64,000 nt of DNA, from the NCBI RefSeq assembly GCF_051020975.1, contig NW_027478159.1:9936501-10000500 (forward strand), read 5' to 3'. This DNA is from Osmia lignaria lignaria (Eukaryota > Arthropoda > Insecta > Hymenoptera > Megachilidae). The position numbers and the translations under genes are program-made. The notes beneath the pieces were generated by a model. The model did not search any database, had not been told where the DNA came from, and worked only from the letters and a program-made list of their open reading frames with translations. This document shows positions 27,051-37,294 of the stretch, in pieces. Every line of letters starts with the position of its first letter. Position 1 is the stretch's first letter.

Positions 27051-27093
27051 AAAAGTTCCGAAGCCGCACCAACATAATAGAGATACAGAAACA

Positions 27094-27143
27094 CCGTGGC
27101 CCCTTTCTTTGAGATAACTCTGCACTAGTGCGAGCCGCAAATG
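27094..27143 (+). repeat. Internal duplicate block A of the monomer
   Basis: It runs from CCGTGGCCCC through TTGAGATAACTCTGC to GCGAGC..CAAATG. It aligns in order with block B: CCGT, GGCCCCTT, TTGAGATAA, TCTGC, GCGAGC and AAATG all match. The main gap is the absence of the AAATATCTCG segment. The unit therefore contains an old internal duplication with an offset of about 112-114 bp. Confidence 0.8.
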
Positions 27144-27165
27144 CCACTTCCAGCTTAGCTGTGCA

Positions 27166-27190
27166 GAAGAAGAACAACAAGAAGAAGAAA
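27166..27190 (+). repeat. Purine-rich GAA/CAA tract
   Basis: Monomer positions 155-179 form a microsatellite-like run of GAA with two CAA triplets, present in every monomer. Three monomers lack one 3-bp GAA unit (starting at 21542, 37637 and 40854), as expected from replication slippage. Read on the minus strand, it gives the Ser/Cys-rich stretch of the open frame. Confidence 0.88.
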
Positions 27191-27197
27191 TATCTCG
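27188..27197 (+). repeat. 10-bp motif AAATATCTCG, direct copy 1
   Basis: Monomer positions 177-186, at the end of the GAA tract. The motif is retained in nearly all monomers. Exceptions include a TATATCG variant near 9165 and CCCG variants near 56488 and 57452. Confidence 0.78.
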
Positions 27198-27205
27198 AAA
27201 TATGT

Positions 27206-27273
27206 CCGTCAGGCCCCTTCCCTTGAGATAAATCTGCAAATATCTCGGAAACGAAGCGAGCTATGGCAAAATG
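27206..27273 (+). repeat. Internal duplicate block B of the monomer
   Basis: It runs from CCGTCAGGCCCC through TTGAGATAAATCTGC, the AAATATCTCGG insert and GAAGCGAGC to CAAAATG. It is the diverged partner of block A. An alternative allele replaces GGCCCCTTCCC with GGCCAGTTCCT, for example at about 11443, 15628, 21742, 28824, 30764 and 35908. Confidence 0.8.
27238..27247 (+). repeat. 10-bp motif AAATATCTCG, direct copy 2
   Basis: Monomer positions 227-236, exactly 50 bp after copy 1 and inside block B. Block A lacks this segment, so it is either an insertion in B or a loss from A. Exceptions include ATATGTCGG near 26274 and 27884, and ATATCTAGG near 51706, 52028 and 57501. Confidence 0.78.
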
Positions 27274-27333
27274 TTGAGGGACCTTATTTGTAGAGAATTA
27301 AGTTTCCTACTTTTTATGTTCTATGATATTTTT

Positions 27334-27654
27334 TGATCAGATGCGTAGTTCTCGAGATATATCAAGATATTTAAAAGTTCCGAAGCCGCACCAACATAAT
27401 AGAGATACAGAAACACCGTGGCCCCTTTCTTTGAGATAACTCTGCACTATTGCGAGCTGCAAATGCCACTTCCAGCTTAGCTGTGCAGAAGAAGAACAAC
27501 AAGAAGAAGAAATATCTCGAAATATGTCCGTCAGGCCCCTTCCCTTGAGATAAATCTGCAAATATCTCGGAAACGATGCGAGCTATGGCAAAATGTTAAG
27601 AGCCCCTTTTGTAGAGAATTAAGTTTCCTACTTTTTATCTTCTATGATATTTTT
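27334..27654. repeat. 321-bp monomer inside the right 6-monomer block
   Basis: It carries the GAGCCCCTTTTG deletion and is the counterpart of 25403-25723. Confidence 0.85.
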
Positions 27655-30600
27655 TGATCAGAAGCGTAGTTTTCGAGATATATCGAGATATTTAAAAGTT
27701 CCGAAGCCGCACCAACATAATAGAGATACAGAAACACCGTGGCCCCTTTCTTTGAGATAACTCTGCACTATTGCGAGCTGTAAATGCCACTTTCAGCTTA
27801 GCTGTGCAGAAGAAGAACAACAAGAAGAAGAAATATCTCGAAATATGTCCGTCAGGCCCCTTCCCTTGAGATGTATCTGCAAATATGTCGGAAACGAAGC
27901 GAGCTATGGCAAAATGTTAAGAGACCTTTTTTGTAGAGAATTATGTTTCCTACAATTTATGTTCTATGATATTTTTTGATCAGAAGCGTAGTTTTCGAGA
28001 TATATCGAGATATTTAAAAGTTCCGAAGCCGCACCAAGATAATAGAGATACAGAAACACCGTGGCCCCTTTCTTTGAGATAACTCTGCACTATTGCGAGC
28101 TGGAAATGCCACTTCCAGTTTAGCTGTGCAGAAGAAGAACAACAAGAAGAAGAAATATCTCGAAATATGTCCGTTAGGCCCCTTCCCTTGAGATAAATCT
28201 GCAAATATCTCGGAAACGATGCGAGCTATGGCAAAATGTTAAGAGCCCTTTTTTGTAGAGAATTAAGTTTCCTACTTTTTATCTTCTATGATATTTTTTG
28301 ATCAGATGCGTAGTTCTCGAGATATATCAAGATATTTAAAAGTTCCGAAGCCGCACCAACATAATAGAGATACAGAAACACCGTGGCCCCTTTCTTTGAG
28401 ATAACTCTGCACTATTGCGAGCTGGAAATGCCACTTCTAGTTTAGCTGTGCAGAAGAAGAACAACAAGAAGAAAAAATATCTCGAAATATGTCCGTCAGG
28501 CCCCTTCCCTTGAGATAAATCTGCAAATATCTCGGAAACAAAGCGAGCTATGGCAAAATGTTAAGAGACCTTTTTTGTAGAGAATTAAGTTTCCTACTTT
28601 TTATGATCTATGATATTTTTTGATCAGATGCGTAGTTCTCGAGATATATCAAGATATTTAAAAGTTCCGAAGCCGCACCAACATAATAGAGATACAGAAA
28701 CACCGTGGCCCCTTTCTTTGAGATAACTCTGCACTATTGCGAGCTGCAAATGCCACTTCCAGCTTAGCTGTGCAGAGGAAGAACAACAAGAAGAAGAAAT
28801 ATCTCGAAATATGTCCGTCAGGCCAGTTCCTTTGAGCTGAATCTGCAAATATCTCGGAAACGAAGCGAGCTATGGCAAAATGTTAAGAGACGTTTTTTGT
28901 AGAGAATTATGTTTCCTACAATTTATGTTCTATGATATTTTTTGATCAGAAGCGTAGTTTTCGAGATATATCGAGATATTTAAAAGTTCCGAAGCCGCAC
29001 CAACATAATAGAAATACAGAAACACCGTGGCCCCTTTCTTTGAGATAACTCTGCACTAGTGCGAGCCGCAAATGCCACTTCCAGCTTAGCTGTGCAGAAG
29101 AAGAACAACAAGAAGAAGAAATATCTCGAAATATGTCCGCCAGGCCCCTTCCCTTGAGATAAATCTGCAAATATCTCGGAAACGATGCGAGCTATGGCAA
29201 AATGTTAAGAGCCCTTTTTTGTAGAGAATTAAGTTTCCTACTTTTTATCTTCTATGATATTTTTTGATCAGATGCGTAGTTCTCGAGATATATCAAGATA
29301 TTTAAAAGTTCCGAAGCCGCACCGACATAATAGAGATACAGAAACACCGTGGCCCCTTTCTTTGAGATAACTCTGCACTATTGCGAGCTGCAAATGCCAC
29401 TTCCAGCTTAGCTGTGCAGAAGAAGAACAACAAGAAGAAGAAATATCTCGAAATATGTCCGTCAGGCCCCTTCCCTTGAGATAAATCTGCAAATATCTCG
29501 GAAACAAAGCGAGCTATGGCAAAATGTTTAGAGACCTTTTTTGTAGAGAATTAAGTTTCCTACTTTTTATGATCTATGATATTTTTTGATCAGATGCGTA
29601 GTTCTCGAGATATATCAAGATATTTAAAAGTTCCGAAGCCGCACCAACATAATAGAGATACAGAAACACCGTGGCCCCTTTCTTTGAGATAACTCTGCAC
29701 TATTGCGAGCTGCAAATGCCACTTCCAGCTTAGCTGTGCAGAAGAAGAACAACAAGAAGAAAAAATATCTCGAAATATGTCCGTCAGGCCCCTTCCCTTG
29801 AGATAAATCTGCAAATATCTCGGAAACAAAGCGAGCTATGGCAAAATGTTAAGAGACCTTTTTTGTAGAGAATTAAGTTTCCTACTTTTTATGATCTATG
29901 ATATTTTTTGATCAGATGCGTAGTTCTCGAGATATATCAAGATATTTAAAAATTCCGAAGCCGCACCAACATCATAGAGATACAGAAAAACCGTGGCCCC
30001 TTTCTTTGAGATAACTCTGCACTATTGCGAGCTGCAAATGCCACTTCCAGCTTAGCTGTGCAGAGGTAGAACAACAAGAAGAAGAAATATCTCGAAATAT
30101 GTCCGTCAGGCCAGTTCCTTTGAGCTGAATCTGCAAATATCTCGGAAACGAAGCGAGCTATGGCAAAATGTTAAGCGACGTTTTTTGTAGAGAATTATGT
30201 TTCCTACAATTTATGTTCTACGATATTTTTTGATCAGAAGCGTAGTTTTCGAGATATATCGAGATATTTAAAAGTTCCGAAGCCGCACCAAGATAATAGA
30301 GATACAGAAACACCGTGGCCCCTTTCTTTGAGATAACTCTGCACTATTGCGAGCTGGATATGCCGCTTCCAGTTTAGCTGTGCAGAAGAAGAACAACAAG
30401 AAGAAGAAATATCTCGAAATATGTCCGTTAGGCCCCTTCCCTTGAGATAAATCTGCAAATATCTCGGAAACGAAGCGAGCTATGGCAAAATGTTAAGAGA
30501 CCTTTTTTATAGAGAATTAAGTTTCCTACTTTTTATGTTCTCTGATATTTTTTGATCAGATGCGTAGTTCTCGAGATATATCAAGATATTTAAAAGTTCC

Positions 30601-33600
30601 GAAGCCGCACCAACATAATAGAGATACAGAAACACCGTGGCCCCTTTCTTTGAGATAACTCTGCACTATTGCGAGCTGCAAATGCCACTTCCAGCTTAGC
30701 TGTGCAGAGGAAGAACAACAAGAAGAAGAAATATCTCGAAATATGTCCGTCAGGCCAGTTCCTTTGAGCTGAATCTGCAAATATCTCGGAAACGAAGCGA
30801 GCTATGGCAAAATGTTAAGAGACGTTTTTTGTAGAAAATTATGTTTCCTACAATTTATGTTCTATGATATTTTTTGATCAGAAGCGTAGTTTTCGAGATA
30901 TATCGAGATATTTAAAAGTTCCGAAGCCGCACCAACATAATAGAGATACAGAAACACCGTGGCCCCTTTCTTTGAGATAACTCTGCACTATTGCGAGCTG
31001 CAAATGCCACTTCCAGCTTAACTGTGCAGAGGTAGAACAACAAGAAGAAGAAATATCTCGAAATATGTCCGTCAGGCCAGTTCCTTTGAGCTGAATCTGC
31101 AAATATCTCGGAAACGAAGCGAGCTATGGCAAAATGTTAAGAGAAGTTTTTTGTAGAGAATTATGTTTCCTACAATTTATGTTCTACGATATTTTTTGAT
31201 CAGAAGCGTAGTTTTCGAGATATATCGAGATATTTAAAAGTTCCGAAGCCGCACCAACATAATAGAGATACAGAAATACCGTGGCCCCTTTCTTTGAGAT
31301 AACTCTGCACTAGTGCGAGCCGCAAATGCCACTTCCAGCTTAGCTGTGCAGAAGAAGAACAACAAGAAGAAGAAATATCTCGAAATATGTCCGTCAGGCC
31401 CCTTCCCTTGAGATAAATCTGCAAATATCTCGGAAACGAAGCGAGCTATGGCAAAATGTTAGGAGACCTTTTTTGTCGAGAATTATGTTTCCTACAATTT
31501 ATGTTCTATGATATTTTTTGATCAGAAGCGTAGTTTTCGAGATATATCGAGATATTTAAAAGTTCCGAAGCCGCACCAACATAATAGAGATACAGAAACA
31601 CCGTGGCCCCTTTCTTTGAGATAACTCTGCACTAGTGCGAGCCGCAAATGCCACTTCCAGCTTAGCTGTGCAGAAGAAGAACAACAAGAAGAAGAAATAT
31701 CTCGAAATATGTCCGTCAGGCCCCTTCCCTTGAGATAAATCTGCAAATATCTCGGAAACGAAGCGAGCTATGGCAAAATGTTAAGAGACCTTTTTTATAG
31801 AGAATTAAGTTTCCTACTTTTTATGTTCTATGATATTTTTTGATCAGATGCGTAGTTCTCGAGATATATCAAGATATTTAAAAGTTCCGAAGCCGCACCA
31901 ACATAATAGAGATACAGAAACACCGTGGCCCCTTTCTTTGAGATAACTCTGCACTATTGCGAGCTGCTAATGCCACTTCCAGCTTAGCTGTGCAGAGGAA
32001 GAACAACAAGAAGAAGAAATATCTCGAAATATGTCCGTCAGGCCCCTTCCCTTGAGATAAATCTGCAAATATCTCGGAAACGAAGCGAGCTATGGCAAAA
32101 TGTTGAGAGACCTTATTTGTAGAGAATTAAGTTTCCTACTTTTTATGTTCTATGATATTTTTTGATCAGATGCGTAGTTCTCGAGATATATCAAGATATT
32201 TAAAAGTTCCGAAACCGCACCAACATAATAGAGATACAGAAACACCGTGGCCCCTTTCTTTGAGATAACTCTGCACTATTGCGAGCTGCAAATGCCACTT
32301 CCAGCTTAGCTGTGCAGAAGAAGAACAACAAGAAGAAGAAATATCTCGAAATATGTCCGTCAGGCCCCTTCCCTTGAGATAAATCTGCAAATATCTCGGA
32401 AACAAAGCGAGCTATGGCAAAATGTTAAGAGACCTTTTTTGTAGAGAATTAAGTTTCCTACTTTTTATGATCTATGATATTTTTTGATCAGATACGTAGT
32501 TCTCGAGATATATCAAGATATTTAAAAGTTCCGAAGCCGCACCAACATAGTAGAGATACAGAAACACCGTGGCCCCTTTCTTTGAGATAACTCTGCACTA
32601 TTGCGAGCTGCAAATGCCACTTCCAGCTTAGCTGTGCAGAGGAAGAACAACAAGAAGAAGAAATATCTCGAAATATGTCCGTCAGGCCAGTTCCTTTGAG
32701 CTGAATCTGCAAATATCTCGGAAACGAAGCGAGCTATGGCAAAATGTTAAGAGACGTTTTTTGTAGAGAATTATGTTTCCTACAATTTATGTTCTATGAT
32801 ATTTTTTGATCAGAAGCGTAGTTTTCGAGATATATCGAGATATTTAAAAGTTCCGAAGCCGCACCAAGATAATAGAGATACAGAAACACCGTGGCCCCTT
32901 TCTTTGAGATAACTCTGCACTATTGCGAGCTGGAAATGCCACTTCCAGTTTAGCTGTGCTGAAGAAGAACAACAAGAAGAAGAAATATCTCGAAATATGT
33001 CCGTTAGGCCCCTTCCCTTGAGATAAATCTGCAAATATCTCGGAAACGATGCGAGCTATGGCAAAATGTTAAGAGCCCTTTTTTGTAGAGAATTAAGTTT
33101 CCTACTTCTTATCTTCTATGATATTTTTTGATCAGATGCGTAGTTCTCGAGATATATCAAGATATTTAAAAGTTCCGAAGCCGCACCAACATAATAGAGA
33201 TACAGAAACACCGTGGCCCCTTTCTTTGAGATAACTCTGCACTATTGCGAGCTGGAAATGCCACTTCCAGTTTAGCTGTGCAGAAGAAGAACAACAAGAA
33301 GAAGAAATATCTCGAAATATGTCCGTTAGGCCCCTTCCCTTGAGATAAATCTGCAAATATCTCGGAAACGATGCGAGCTATGGCAAAATGTTAAGAGCCC
33401 TTTTTTGTAGAGAATTAAGTTTCCTACTTTTTATCTTCTATGATATTTTTTGATCAGAAGCGTAGTTCTCGAGATATATCAAGATATTTAAAAGTTCCGA
33501 AGCCGCACCAACATAATAGAGATACAGAAACACCGTGGCCCCTTTCTTTGAGATAACTCTGCACTATTGCGAGCTGCAAATGCCACTTCCAGCTTAGCTG

Positions 33601-33772
33601 TGCAGAAGAAGAACAACAAGAAGAAAAAATATCTCGAAATATGTCCGTCAGGCCCCTTCCCTTGAGATAAATCTGCAAATATCTCGGAAACAAAGCGAGC
33701 TATGGCAAAATGTTAAGAGACCTTTTTTGTAGAGAATTAAGTTTCCTACTTTTTATGATCTATGATATTTTT

Positions 33773-36700
33773 TGATCAGATGCGTAGTTCTCGAGATATA
33801 TCAAGATATTTAAAAGTTCCGAAGCCGCACCAACATAATAGAGATACAGAAACACCGTGGCCCCTTTCTTTGAGATAACTCTGCACTATTGCGAGCTGCA
33901 AATGCCACTTCCAGCTTAACTGTGCAGAGGTAGAACAACAAGAAGAAGAAATATCTCGAAATATGTCCGTCAGGCCAGTTCCTTTGAGCTGAATCTGCAA
34001 ATATCTCGGAAACGAAGCGAGCTATGGCAAAATGTTAAGAGACGTTTTTTGTAGAGAATTATGTTTCCTACAATTTATGTTCTACGATATTTTTTGATCA
34101 GAAGCGTAGTTTTCGAGATATATCGAGATATTTAAAAGTTCCGAAGCCGCACCAACATAATAGAGATACAGAAATACCGTGGCCCCTTTCTTTGAGATAA
34201 CTCTGCACTAGTGCGAGCCGCAAATGCCACTTCCAGCTTAGCTGTGCAGAAGAAGAACAACAAGAAGAAGAAATATCTCGAAATATGTCCGTCAGGCCCC
34301 TTCCCTTGAGATAAATCTGCAAATATCTCGGAAACGAAGCGAGCTATGGCAAAATGTTAGGAGGCCTTTTTTGTAGAGAATTAAGTTTAATACTTTTTAT
34401 GTTCTATGATATTTTTTAATCAGAAGCGTAGTTCTCGAGATATATCAAGATATTTAAAAGTTCCGAAGCCGCACCAACATAATAGAGATACAGAAACACC
34501 GTGGCCCCTTTCTTTGAGATAACTCTGCACTATTGCGAGCTGCAAATGCCACTTCCAGCTTAGCTGTGCAGAAGGAGAACAACAAGAAAAAGAAATATCT
34601 CGAAATATGTCCGTCAGGCCCCTTCCCTTGAGATAAATCTGCAAATATCTCGGAAACAAAGCGAGCTATGGCAAAATGTTAAGAGACCTTTTTTGTAGAG
34701 AATTAAGTTTCCTACAATTTATGTTCTACGATATTTTTTGATCAGAAGCGTAGTTTTCGAGATATATCGAGATATTTAAAAGTTCCGAAGCCGCACCAAC
34801 ATAATAGAGATACAGAAATACCGTGGCCCCTTTCTTTGAGATAACTCTGCACTAGTGCGAGCCGCAAATGCCACTTCCAGCTTAGCTGTGCAGAAGAAGA
34901 ACAACAAGAAGAAGAAATATCTCGAAATATGTCCGTCAGGCCCCTTCCCTTGAGATAAATCTGCAAATATCTCGGAAACGAAGCGAGCTATGGCAAAATG
35001 TTAAGAGACCTTTTTTGTAGAGAATTAAGTTTCCTACTTTTTATGTTCTATAATATTTTTTGATCAGATGCGTAGTTCTCGAGATATATCAAGATATTTA
35101 AAAGTTCCGAAGCCGCACCAACATAATAGAGATACAGAAACACCGTGGCCCCTTTCTTTGAGATAACTCTGCACTATTGCGAGCTGCAAATGACACTTCC
35201 AGCTTAGCTGTGCAGAGGAAGAACAACAAGAAGAAGAAATATCTCGAAATATGTCCGTCAGGCCCCTTCCCTTGAGATATATCCGCAAATATCTCGTAAA
35301 CGAAGCGAGCTATGGCAAAATGTTAAGAGACCTTTTTTGTCGAGAATTATGTTTCCTACAATTTATGTTCTCTGATATTTTTTGATCAGAAGCGTAGTTT
35401 TCGAGATATATCGAGATATTTAAAAGTTCCGAAGCCGCACCAACATAATAGAGATACAGAAACACCGTGGCCCCTTTCTTTGAGATAACTCTGCACTAGT
35501 GCGAGCCGCAAATGCCACTTCCAGCTTAGCTGTGCAGAAGAAGAACAACAAGAAGAAGAAATATCTCGAAATATGTCCGTCAGGCCCCTTCCCTTGAGAT
35601 AAATCTGCAAATATCTCGGAAACGAAGCGAGCTATGGCAAAATGTTAAGAGACCTTTTTTATAGAGAATTAAGTTTCCTACTTTTTATGTTCTATGATAT
35701 TTTTTGATCAGATGCGTAGTTCTCGAGATATATCAAGATATTTAAAAGTTCCGAAGCCGCACCAACATAATAGAGATACAGAAACACCGTGGCCCCTTTC
35801 TTTGAGATAACTCTGCACTATTGCGAGCTGCAAATGCCACTTCCAGCTTAGCTGTGCAGAGGAAGAACAACAAGAAGAAGAAATATCTCGAAATATGTCC
35901 GTCAGGCCAGTTCCTTTGAGCTGAATCTGCAAATATCTCGGAAACGAAGCGAGCTATGGCAAAATGTTAAGAGACGTTTTTTGTAGAGAATTATGTTTCC
36001 TACAATTTATGTTCTACGATATTTTTTGATCAGAAGCGTAGTTTTCGAGATATATCGAGATATTTAAAAGTTCCGAAGCCGCACCAACATAATAGAGATA
36101 CAGAAATACCGTGGCCCCTTTCTTTGAGATAACTCTGCACTAGTGCGAGCCGCAAATGCCACTTCCAGCTTAGCTGTGCAGAAGAAGAACAACAAGAAGA
36201 AGAAATATCTCGAAATATGTCCGTCAGGCCCCTTCCCTTGAGATAAATCTGCAAATATCTCGGAAACGAAGCGAGCTATGGCAAAATGTTAGGAGACCTT
36301 TTTTGTAGAGAATTAAGTTTAATACTTTTTATGTTCTATGATATTTTTTGATCAGATGCGTAGTTCTCGAGATATATCAAGATATTTAAAAGTTCCGAAG
36401 CCGCACCAACATAATAGAGATACAGAAACACCGTGGCCCCTTTCTTTGAGATAACACTGCACTATTGCGAGCTGCAAATGCCACTTCCAGCTTAGTAGTG
36501 CAGAAGAAGAACAACAAGAAGAAGAAATATCTCGAAATATGTCCGTCAGGCCCCTTCCCTTGAGATAAATCTGCAAATATCTCGGAAATGAAGCGAGCTA
36601 TGGCAAAATGTTAAGAGACCTTTTTTGTAGAGAATTAAGTTTCCTACTTTTTATGTTCTATGATATTTTTTAATCAGAAGCGTAGTTCTCGAGATATATC

Positions 36701-36993
36701 AAGATATTTAAAAGTTCCGAAGCCGCACCAACATAATAGAGATACAGAAACACCGTGGCCCCTTTCTTTGAGATAACTCTGCACTATTGCGAGCTGCAAA
36801 TGCCACTTCCAGCTTAGCTGTGCAGAAGAAGAACAACAAGAAGAAGAAATATCTCGAAATATGTCCGTCAGGCCCCTTCCCTTGAGATAAATCTGCAAAT
36901 ATCTCGGAAACAAAGCGAGCTATGGCAAAATGTTAAGAGACCTTTTTTGTAGAGAATTAAGTTTCCTACAATTTATGTTCTACGATATTTTTT
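33773..36993. repeat. Mixed 6- and 7-monomer higher-order region
   Basis: The monomer pair at 33773 and 34095 (GGCCAGTTCC form, then GAAATACCGTGG form) recurs at 35705 and 36027, six monomers later, including TTTAATACTTTTTATG (about 34387 and 36318) and GTTAGGAG. The next pair (34417 and 34739) recurs seven monomers later (36671 and 36993). The change of register between neighbours implies successive exchanges. A further relative of the first pair lies at 30875-31518. Confidence 0.7.
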
Positions 36994-37294
36994 GATCAGA
37001 AGCGTAGTTTTCGAGATATATCGAGATATTTAAAAGTTCCGAAGCCGCACCAACATAATAGAGATACAGAAATACCGTGGCCCCTTTCTTTGAGATAACT
37101 CTGCACTAGTGCGAGCCGCAAATGCCACTTCCAGCTTAGCTGTGCAGAAGAAGAACAACAAGAAGAAGAAATATCTCGAAATATGTCCGTCAGGCCCCTT
37201 CCCTTCAGATAAATCTGCAAATATCTCGGAAACGAAGCGAGCTATGGCAAAATGTTAAGAGACCTTTTTTGTAGAGAATTAAGTTTCCTACTTA

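Larger units (their letters stand above)
27015..27239 (-). other. Open minus-strand frame repeated in most monomers, probably non-coding
   Basis: Nearly every monomer has a 74-codon open frame on the minus strand (monomer positions 4-228) ending at the TGA within TGATCA. This copy is an example. The product would be Ser/Cys-rich in the middle (GAA tract) with a Cys-Trp-Cys segment near its C-terminus. Codon 1 is normally TTG. A true ATG is seen only where the plus strand reads GCAT, for example at 53957, 55244, 58142, 59107, 59429 and 60394. An upstream TAG closes the frame in most copies. Residue changes are frequent and non-conservative (Gln/Arg/Leu/Pro at one site), and several copies are frameshifted. 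There is no known domain, signal peptide or promoter. The frame most likely stays open because satellite copies are homogenised together. Confidence 0.8.
27012..27333. repeat. Representative 322-bp monomer (ACTAGT subtype)
   Basis: This copy shows the standard layout. It opens with TGATCA (27012-27017), followed by CTCGAG and the tandem 10-bp motif (27031-27050). Block A (27094-27143) contains GGCCCC, TTGAGATAACTCTGC and ACTAGT. Then come a GAA-rich tract (27166-27190), the AAATATCTCG motif (27188-27197), block B (27206-27273) with a second AAATATCTCG (27238-27247), and a T-rich tail holding two runs of six T. Most other monomers differ from it at roughly 5-20 positions by eye. Confidence 0.95.
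27021..27848. repeat. Duplication block, right copy (partner of 25090-25917)
   Basis: Shares TTGAGGGACC, the GAGCCCCTTTTG deletion and CACTTTCAGC with the left copy. Immediately after it, the sequence matches a different donor five monomers away (26240 onward), so this block ends at a recombination junction. Confidence 0.82.

Noticed and set aside
27054..27060. Heat-shock-like element at TTCCGAA
   Set aside because: The TTC and GAA triplets are separated by a single base instead of two and are not part of a multi-unit array, so the pattern does not fit.
27053..27065. RNA polymerase III B-box or tRNA-derived element at AGTTCCGAAGCC
   Set aside because: It needs an extra base to fit the B-box pattern, and no A-box or tRNA fold lies at the right distance. 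The T runs alone are not evidence of a transcription unit.
27238..27261. CENP-B box in the GAAACGAAGCGAG segment (minus strand)
   Set aside because: The minus strand shares CTTCGTT with the start of the CENP-B box, but the second half lacks the required A and CGGG. At most it is a partial resemblance.
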